Positions 58,419 through 64,000 of a stretch of DNA of 64,000 nucleotides are shown here, one piece after another. Source of the stretch: Lentzea flava (GTDB lineage: Bacteria; Actinomycetota; Actinomycetes; Mycobacteriales; Pseudonocardiaceae); assembly GCF_014648475.1 (NCBI RefSeq), contig NZ_BMRE01000039.1:22688-86687 (forward strand). Direction: 5' to 3'. Positions within the stretch are counted from its first letter, which is position 1. Each line of letters opens with the position of its first letter. Under the pieces are notes generated by a model. It had not been told where the DNA came from, made no database searches, and saw nothing but the letters and a program-made list of their open reading frames with translations. The position numbers were made by a program, and so were the translations under genes.

Positions 58419-58708
58419 GTGTTCGACTCTACCGCAAGATCACGAGAATATTACGGCCGAAAACAAACACCATTGAGTGAAACGGGAAGCGGCAATTTCT
58501 GGAACCCGGCCACCGGCTGCAACCACGCACGCAACCGAACCGCGCAAGCCGGCCCCTCCACTGGAACCCAACCGCCCAAACCGGACCACGGCGCTGTCAG
58601 GTTTCGAGCCAGCCAAAGTCCGTACAACGCGCGAACATGGTTGTAGGCGTTCCACATGCTGGATACCTCTAGGGTGAGTCGAACAGGTCCATCAAGGAGG
58701 TATGCACC
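58419..58708. other. intergenic region between divergent HNH and permease genes
   Basis: About 290 bp that should hold two promoters. The first 60 bp beside the HNH gene are AT-rich (ATATTACGG, AAAACAAAC). I see no strong dyad. AGGAGGT just before 58709 is the ribosome site of the permease gene. Confidence 0.4.
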
Positions 58709-60244
58709 GTGCCGGGGAACGGGTTGTGGCGCACCAAGTCGATCGAGCAGTCGATCGCTGACACGGACGAGCCGGACACCAAGCTCCGCAAGGATCTGAC
58801 CGCATGGGACCTCACGGTCTTCGGTGTCGCGGTCGTCATCGGTGCCGGTATTTTCACGCTCACGGCCAGCACGGCGGGCAACCTCGCGGGGCCCTCGGTG
58901 TCGCTGAGCTTCGTGCTGGCGGCGATCGCCTGTGCGTTGGCGGCGTTGTGTTACGCCGAGTTCGCCTCGACCGTGCCGGTGGCCGGTAGTGCGTACACGT
59001 TCTCCTACGCCACGTTCGGTGAGTTCGCGGCGTGGATCATCGGGTGGGACCTGGTGCTCGAGTTCGCCGTCGGCTCGGCTGCCGTGGCCAAGGGGTGGTC
59101 CGCCTACCTGCAGACGACGCTCGGCCTGCTGGGCGTCGACGTCAAGACCGAGGTGGGCGAGGGCGTCAAGTTCGACTGGGGCGCTGTGCTGCTCGTCGCG
59201 GTGCTCACCGTTCTCCTCGTGATCGGCACGAAGCTGAGCTCGCGGGTCAGCGCGGTCATCACGGCCGTCAAGGTTGCCGTGGTGCTGCTCGTGATCGTGC
59301 TCGGCATCGGGTACATCAAGGCCGAGAACTACAGCCCGTTCATCCCTCCGGCCGCCGAGGGCGGTTCCGCTGGGCACACCGGGATCGAGCAGTCGCTGTT
59401 CTCGTTGCTCACCGGGTACTCGGGCAGCACCTACGGCGTGCTCGGCATGTTGGCCGCGGCGAGCATCGTGTTCTTCGCGTTCATCGGGTTCGACGTCGTG
59501 GCGACCACGGCGGAGGAGACCAAGAACCCGCAGAAGGCCGTGCCGCGGGGCATTCTCGGTTCGCTCGCGATCGTCACCGTGTTGTACGTCGCCGTCACGC
59601 TCGTGATCACCGGCATGGTGCCGTACACGAAGCTCGCCACGCAGCCGGACGGCACGCGCGCCACGCTCGCCAGTGCGTTCCGGGACAACGGTGTCGACTG
59701 GGCGGCCACGGTGATCTCGGTGGGTGCGCTCGCCGGTCTGACCACGGTCGTGATGGTGCTGATGCTCGGGCAGAGCCGGGTGTTGTTCGCGATGTCCCGT
59801 GACGGGCTGTTGCCGCGCGGGCTCGCGAAGACCGGCAGCCACGGCACGCCGACGCGCATCACGATCATCATCGGTGTGCTGGTCGCGATCGCCGCGGGCT
59901 TCTTCCCGGCCGGCAAGCTCGAAGAGATGGTGAACGTCGGCACGTTGTTCGCGTTCATCCTGGTTTCGGCGGGCGTGTGGGTGCTGCGCAGGACGCGGCC
60001 CGACCTCTCGCGCGGGTTCCGGGTGCCGCTCGTGCCGTTGGTGCCGATCCTCTCGATCCTCGCGTGCCTGTGGCTGATGCTGAACCTGACCGCCCTCACG
60101 TGGGTCCGGTTCATCGCGTGGATGGCGCTCGGTGTCGTCGTCTACTTCGTCTACAGCCGCCGCAACTCGGTGCTCGGCAAGACCGGGCACGCCGCGGTGC
60201 ACAACGAGCCGGTCGTCAAGCACGGCGAGGAGCCAGGACTCTAG
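58709..60244 (+). CDS. APC superfamily amino acid permease
   Basis: A 511-residue transporter with about twelve helices. The substrate-binding unwound helix 1 is GAGIFTLTASTAG, and AGSAYTFSYATFGEFAAWIIG marks helix 3; FFAFIGFDVVATTAEETKNP is the conserved helix 6-7 region. It resembles cationic amino acid transporters (CAT/YfnA type), which import amino acids with protons. AGGAGGT lies 9 bp upstream of GTG 58709. A hairpin 17 bp after the stop separates it from the fucosidase gene. Confidence 0.92.
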   Translation: MPGNGLWRTKSIEQSIADTDEPDTKLRKDLTAWDLTVFGVAVVIGAGIFTLTASTAGNLAGPSVSLSFVLAAIACALAALCYAEFASTVPVAGSAYTFSYATFGEFAAWIIGWDLVLEFAVGSAAVAKGWSAYLQTTLGLLGVDVKTEVGEGVKFDWGAVLLVAVLTVLLVIGTKLSSRVSAVITAVKVAVVLLVIVLGIGYIKAENYSPFIPPAAEGGSAGHTGIEQSLFSLLTGYSGSTYGVLGMLAAASIVFFAFIGFDVVATTAEETKNPQKAVPRGILGSLAIVTVLYVAVTLVITGMVPYTKLATQPDGTRATLASAFRDNGVDWAATVISVGALAGLTTVVMVLMLGQSRVLFAMSRDGLLPRGLAKTGSHGTPTRITIIIGVLVAIAAGFFPAGKLEEMVNVGTLFAFILVSAGVWVLRRTRPDLSRGFRVPLVPLVPILSILACLWLMLNLTALTWVRFIAWMALGVVVYFVYSRRNSVLGKTGHAAVHNEPVVKHGEEPGL

Positions 60245-60260
60245 ACATCGGATCTCTTTT

Positions 60261-60295
60261 CCTCCAAGCTCGTGGTGCCGCCATGAGCTTGGAGG
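60261..60295 (+). terminator. hairpin between permease and fucosidase genes, overlapping the fucosidase ribosome site
   Basis: CCTCCAAGCTCGTGG (60261-60275) pairs with CCATGAGCTTGGAGG (60281-60295) with one G-U pair and loop TGCCG. The right arm contains GGAGG, part of the Shine-Dalgarno run 60291-60298 of the fucosidase gene, so in a read-through transcript it would hide that site. Confidence 0.65.
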
Positions 60296-60304
60296 AGGAG
60301 TCCG

Positions 60305-62044
60305 ATGCTCCACGCGCTGGTCGCGGCGCTGCTGGCGGTGCTGCCATTGGCTGGCCCTGGCCCGAATCACGCTGTTGACGACCCGTTCACGGCGTCAAGG
60401 GCGCAGTGGTTCCGCGACGCCCGGTTCGGCATGTTCATCCACTTCGGCGGCTACTCGCAGCTCGAAGGCGAGTACCAGAGGTCCGACGGCTCCACGTGTC
60501 AAGACGCCGAGTGGATCATGAACAAGTGCAAGATCCCGACCGCCGACTACGAGCGGCTGGTCAAGTCGTTCAACCCCGCCCAGTTCGACGCCAAAGCCGT
60601 TGTCGCCACGGCGAAAGCGGCCGGGCAGAAGTACATCGTCATCACGTCGAAGCACCACGACGGCTACGCGATGTGGCCCACGAAGGTCAACAAGTGGAAC
60701 CTCCGCGACCACTCCGCCTTCGACAAGAAGCGCGACGTGCTCGCCGAGCTCAAGGCGGAAGCCGACCGGCAGGGCATCAGGTTCGGCCTCTACTACTCGA
60801 CCTGGGACTGGCACGACCCGGACGCGCGCAGCACCCAGAACTTCGCGCGGTACAAGGCGCGGATGCGCGCCCAGCTCGTCGAGCTGATCGACAACTACGA
60901 CCCGGCGCTGCTGTGGTTCGACGGCGACTGGGACACCGACAACCCGCCCAACCCGTGGACCAAGCAGGACGGCGCGGAGCTGGAGAGGTTCCTCAAGGCC
61001 AAGGATCCGGACCTGCTCATCAACAACCGGATCTCCAAGCGCGCACCGGGCGTGAAGGAACGCCGTGTCGTCGACGGCGACTTCGGCACGCCGGAGCAGA
61101 CCTTCCCGGCCGCGCCGATCGACGGCCAGCTCTGGGAGTCCTGCATGACGATCCCGAGCAAGTGGGGCTTCGCCAAGTGGGACAAGAACTTCAAGAGCGC
61201 CACCACCCTGACCCGCAACCTCGTCGACATCGCGAGCCGCAGCGGCAACTACCTGCTCAACGTCGGTCCTGACAAGCTCGGCCGCATCCCGCAACCCGAG
61301 TCGGATCGCTTGCGCGCCATGGGTTCCTGGCTCGCGCAGCACGGTGACGCGGTCTACGGGGCGTCGGTCGCGTCCTGGGTCGCCGACCCGGCCTGGGGTG
61401 CCGTGTCGCGCAAGGGCGACAAGCTCTACCTGTCGGTCTACGACTGGTCGAACTCCTTGCACCTCAAGGTTCTCGAACAGTTCGACGTCACCGGCGCGCG
61501 CGTCCTGAACAGCCCGCAGACCGTCACCGTCACGAAGGCCGGCGACGGCTACGACGTGAAACCCAGTGGTGCCAAGACGAACGACGTCGCAACGGTGATC
61601 GAGCTGACCGTCAGGGGCGAGCAGGCGGCACCCATCGGCACCGGAAACGGTCTGCGCGCGCAGTACTTCCCGACGAACAACTGGACCGGAACGCCCGTCA
61701 CCCGCACGGATCCGTCGCTGAACTTCGCGTGGCGCTTCGACGGCGACAACTTCTCCGTGCGCTGGACCGGCTTCGTCCAGCCGAGGTTCAGCGACACCTA
61801 CACCTTCCTCGCCGTCTCCGACGAGATCGCGAAGGTGTGGATCGACGGCAAGCTCGTCGTGGACGCCTCCGCACCCCACCAGGCCCGGATCGACAAGGGC
61901 ACCATCGCCTTGCAGGCCGGGAAGAAGTACGCCGTCAGGGTCGACTTCGCGGAACGGACCGGCGAGGCCCACTTCAAGTTGCTGTGGACTTCCGCGAACC
62001 AGAACCAGCAGGTCGTGCCCGTGGAACAGCTCTACACCAACTAA
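60305..62044 (+). CDS. secreted alpha-L-fucosidase (GH29) with PA14 domain
   Basis: A 579-residue exported glycosidase. A signal peptide (LHALVAALLAVLPLAGPGP) is followed by the GH29 barrel: FGMFIHFGGYSQLEGEYQ, YIVITSKHHDGYAMW, LYYSTWDWHDPD and the nucleophile Asp in LLWFDGDWD; LWESCMTIPSKWGF and SGNYLLNVGPDKLG are conserved too. The enzyme removes alpha-L-fucose from glycans. The C-terminal PA14-type beta-sandwich (about 444-575, NGLRAQYFPTNNWTG, then DTYTFLAVSDEIAKVWIDG) probably binds sugars. Start ATG 60305 is 6 bp after GGAGGAGG. It lies in front of a MarR gene. Confidence 0.93.
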   Translation: MLHALVAALLAVLPLAGPGPNHAVDDPFTASRAQWFRDARFGMFIHFGGYSQLEGEYQRSDGSTCQDAEWIMNKCKIPTADYERLVKSFNPAQFDAKAVVATAKAAGQKYIVITSKHHDGYAMWPTKVNKWNLRDHSAFDKKRDVLAELKAEADRQGIRFGLYYSTWDWHDPDARSTQNFARYKARMRAQLVELIDNYDPALLWFDGDWDTDNPPNPWTKQDGAELERFLKAKDPDLLINNRISKRAPGVKERRVVDGDFGTPEQTFPAAPIDGQLWESCMTIPSKWGFAKWDKNFKSATTLTRNLVDIASRSGNYLLNVGPDKLGRIPQPESDRLRAMGSWLAQHGDAVYGASVASWVADPAWGAVSRKGDKLYLSVYDWSNSLHLKVLEQFDVTGARVLNSPQTVTVTKAGDGYDVKPSGAKTNDVATVIELTVRGEQAAPIGTGNGLRAQYFPTNNWTGTPVTRTDPSLNFAWRFDGDNFSVRWTGFVQPRFSDTYTFLAVSDEIAKVWIDGKLVVDASAPHQARIDKGTIALQAGKKYAVRVDFAERTGEAHFKLLWTSANQNQQVVPVEQLYTN

Positions 62045-62054
62045 CCTTCGTGCC

Positions 62055-62510
62055 ATGGGCGATGCGCGGTGGCTCTCCGCGGAGGAGGGGAACACCTGGC
62101 ACCACTTCGTGCAGGCGTACCACCTCCTCGAGAGGCAGATCGAACAGCAGTTGCAGCGCGACGCGGGCCTCTCGCACGCGCAGTACAACGTGCTGGTCGT
62201 GCTGTCCGAACAGCCGGGCAACCGCCTGCGCATGACCGAGCTGGCCCGCCGCGTCGTGGTGTCGAAGAGCTCGCTCACCTACCAGATCGGCAAGCTGGAG
62301 AAGGCCGGACTCGTGCGGCGCCAACCGCACGAGTCCGACGAGCGCGGCATCCTCGCCGTGCTCACCGACGCGGGCAAGGACCTGCTGAACTCCGCCGCGC
62401 CCGGTCACGTCGAGACGGTCCGCGCGTACCTGATCGACCTCTTCACGCCGGAGCAGCTCGCGCAGCTCGGCGAGTTCATGCAGGTCGTGCACGAGAAAGC
62501 CGACGACTAG
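62055..62510 (+). CDS. MarR family transcriptional regulator
   Basis: A 151-residue winged-helix regulator. HHFVQAYHLLERQIEQQLQR is the dimerisation helix, MTELARRVVVSKSSLTYQIG the helix-turn-helix and RRQPHESDERGILAVLTDAG the wing with the conserved D-x-R. It starts at ATG 62055, 10 bp after the fucosidase stop, and has no clear operator nearby. The regulated genes are unknown; divergent neighbours are absent, so it may act on its own transcript or elsewhere. Confidence 0.9.
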   Translation: MGDARWLSAEEGNTWHHFVQAYHLLERQIEQQLQRDAGLSHAQYNVLVVLSEQPGNRLRMTELARRVVVSKSSLTYQIGKLEKAGLVRRQPHESDERGILAVLTDAGKDLLNSAAPGHVETVRAYLIDLFTPEQLAQLGEFMQVVHEKADD

Positions 62511-62532
62511 GACGACCGGCTAGGACGACCGG
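62507..62532. repeat. 13 bp perfect tandem duplication at convergent stop codons
   Basis: CTAGGACGACCGG occurs twice in direct tandem (62507-62519 and 62520-62532). The TAG of the first copy is the stop of the MarR gene; the CTA of the second copy is the stop of the HxlR gene read from the other strand. Confidence 0.85.
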
Positions 62533-62882
62533 CCGGACGCCGCCTCCTGGAAGTCGGCGACGGCGCCGCCGTACTCCCTCGCCCAGTCCGTCAGCACCTC
62601 GATGGGTTCGACGAGGGTGCGGCCGAGGTCGGTCAGGCGGTACTCGACCCGGCGGGCCGTTTCGGCGTGGCGTTCGACCAGACCGTACTGCTGGAGCCGC
62701 CGCAGCGTCTGGGTGAGGACCTTGCGCGAGACGCCGCCGATGAGGTCGACGAGCTCACCGTGCCGGTGCGGCCGCCGGCTGAGGCCGAAGAGCACGAGCA
62801 CGCCCCACTTGTCGGAGATGATCTCGACCGCCAGGCGGGTGGGGCAGTCGGCGAGGAAGGCTGGTCCAGCCGCGCTCTGCAT
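62520..62882 (-). CDS. HxlR family transcriptional regulator
   Basis: A 120-residue winged-helix protein: CPTRLAVEIISDKWGVLVL opening with the conserved Cys, LIGGVSRKVLTQTLRRLQQ recognition helix, HAETARRVEYRLTDLGRTL wing. HxlR regulators respond to aldehydes, quinones or oxidants, often through the N-terminal Cys. The start is ATG 62882, since the longer frame extends through the divergent oxidoreductase gene. It most likely controls the divergent MDR enzyme 83 bp away. Confidence 0.9.
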   Translation of the reverse strand: MQSAAGPAFLADCPTRLAVEIISDKWGVLVLFGLSRRPHRHGELVDLIGGVSRKVLTQTLRRLQQYGLVERHAETARRVEYRLTDLGRTLVEPIEVLTDWAREYGGAVADFQEAASGRSS

Positions 62883-62964
62883 GAGATCGAAGGTACCCCG
62901 AGGTAACTCACCGCTTCGTAACGTCTTTCGCAGCAACGGATCAGCACCAGCTGCGGAGGACCCC

Positions 62965-63948
62965 ATGCCACGAGTCGTCGTGTTCGACGAGTTCGGCGGA
63001 CCGGATGTCATGCACGTCGTCGAGGAGCCGGTCATCGCGCCCGCACCCGGCGAAGTGCGGGTCAGGATCGAAGCGTTCGCCGTGAACCCCCTCGACCGGA
63101 TGATGCGGTCCGGCACCTCGCCGGCGACCATCCCCTTGCCCCACGCCCGCCTCGGCGTCGAGGGAACCGGCGTCGTCGACGCGCTCGGCCCAGGGACCAC
63201 CGGGTGGGAGATCGGCGATCCGGTCGTCCTCACAGCCGTTCCGGACGCGAGCGTGCGCGGTAGCTACGCCGACTACACCACGGTTCCGGCGAGCCGGGTC
63301 GTCGCGAGGCCGGCCGGGCTCGGGGTCGCGGAGGCGGCGGCGATCTGGGTCGCGTTCTCCACCGCCTACGGCGCACTCGTCGAGAAGGCGGCGATGCGGC
63401 CCGGCGACCACGTCGTCATCACCGCTGCGTCCGGTGGCGTCGGCCGGGCGGCGATGCAGATCGCCAACCAGATCGGCGCCGTGCCCATCGCCCTCACGCG
63501 GCACGCCGCGAACGAAGAAGACCTGGTGGCTGCCGGTGCCGCCGTGGTCATCGCCGCCGACCGCGAGGACGTCGTCGACGCCGTTCTCCACCACACCGCG
63601 GGAAAGGGCGCCGACATCGTCCTCGACGTCGTCATGGGGCCTGGTCAGCAGGATCTCCTGAAAGCGGTCCGTCCCGGCGGGACACTGGTCGCCGCGGGTT
63701 TCCTGGACCCGAGGCCCACGCCCTTCCCCGCGGGCCCGCCTCTCACGATCTTCAGCTACCGGAGCTTCGAGCACACCCTCGACGCCGTGGTGGTGAAGCG
63801 CATGGCCGCGTTCCTGAACGCCGGGGTGCGCCTTGGTGCGTTGCGGCCCGCCATCGACAGGGTGTTCGCGCTCGACGACGTCGTCGAGGCACACCGTCAC
63901 CTCGAAAACGGGCTCCACGCCGGCAAGAAGATCGTCGTCACCGTCTAG
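62965..63948 (+). CDS. NADP-dependent quinone-oxidoreductase-like MDR enzyme
   Basis: A 327-residue medium-chain dehydrogenase of the zeta-crystallin/quinone oxidoreductase type. The N-terminal GroES-like half has VRIEAFAVNPLDRMMRSG and GVEGTGVVDALGPG; the Rossmann motif is ITAASGGVGRAAMQIANQIGA. No zinc-binding Cys set is present, which fits NADPH-dependent quinone or enone reduction. GGAGGA lies 4 bp upstream of ATG 62965. It is divergent from the HxlR gene, a common regulator-target pair. The last 52 bp of the window after it contain no recognised feature. Confidence 0.92.
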   Translation: MPRVVVFDEFGGPDVMHVVEEPVIAPAPGEVRVRIEAFAVNPLDRMMRSGTSPATIPLPHARLGVEGTGVVDALGPGTTGWEIGDPVVLTAVPDASVRGSYADYTTVPASRVVARPAGLGVAEAAAIWVAFSTAYGALVEKAAMRPGDHVVITAASGGVGRAAMQIANQIGAVPIALTRHAANEEDLVAAGAAVVIAADREDVVDAVLHHTAGKGADIVLDVVMGPGQQDLLKAVRPGGTLVAAGFLDPRPTPFPAGPPLTIFSYRSFEHTLDAVVVKRMAAFLNAGVRLGALRPAIDRVFALDDVVEAHRHLENGLHAGKKIVVTV

Positions 63949-64000
63949 ATGGTTGATTCCAAGGGGTAGGCCTGGGTCCAGGCATGGGACGAGGGTGTCC

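Overview
High-GC actinobacterial chromosome. GTG and TTG starts are common, genes overlap by ATGA/GTGA, and the gene content (WhiB, F420 biosynthesis, arabinogalactan-type rhamnosyltransferase, ALF-repeat proteins, DUF222-HNH endonuclease) points to the order Pseudonocardiales (Lentzea/Saccharothrix/Actinosynnema-like). The genus is an inference from gene content only. I saw no rRNA, tRNA, CRISPR array, prophage or intact insertion sequence.

Layout. 1-1.5 kb: 3' part of a large secreted protein ending in a TNT-type NAD+ glycohydrolase domain, with a small overlapping putative immunity gene. 1.5-5.3 kb: hisN, an OmpR/histidine-kinase pair and two tandem GtrA membrane proteins. 5.4-8.6 kb: a one-polypeptide ECF sigma factor carrying its own zinc-finger/transmembrane/extracellular part, divergent from a degenerate GGDEF-like protein. 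8.6-10.8 kb: a YtrA-type GntR regulator with its ABC exporter and a clear operator. 10.8-13.7 kb: purK-purE and an acyl-CoA dehydrogenase. 13.8-18 kb: small secreted and membrane proteins, an ArsR/SRPBCC pair, a secreted trypsin-like protease and a META-domain lipoprotein.

18-25.9 kb is the most unusual part. Three exported ALF-repeat proteins lie around one divergent control region. One is a 1396-residue alanine-rich protein whose C-terminus looks like a RelA/SpoT (RSH) nucleotide-pyrophosphokinase fold, followed by a small candidate immunity gene. One is a 359-residue ALF protein translationally linked to it. The third, transcribed divergently, is an ALF protein with two ricin-type lectin domains. 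This resembles a polymorphic-toxin locus.

26-43 kb: DoxX, a TIGR03089 protein, two LytR-CpsA-Psr cell-wall ligases, rfbB-rfbD for dTDP-rhamnose, a group of GT2/GT4 glycosyltransferases including a WbbL-like rhamnosyltransferase and a GT2-GT4 fusion, and mannose-1-phosphate guanylyltransferase. 43-56.7 kb: a conserved actinobacterial block of F420 genes (cofD, fbiB), NUDIX, site-2 protease, whiB2, a giant GT2 membrane protein, a degenerate metallopeptidase, DUF3499, phosphomannomutase, Trm112-like, SIS-domain protein, manA and a cation efflux protein. Together the 28-56 kb genes supply dTDP-rhamnose and GDP-mannose and use them to build envelope glycans. 56.7-64 kb: a nested inverted-repeat element, a DUF222-HNH endonuclease, an amino-acid permease, a secreted alpha-L-fucosidase, MarR and HxlR regulators and a quinone-oxidoreductase-like MDR enzyme.
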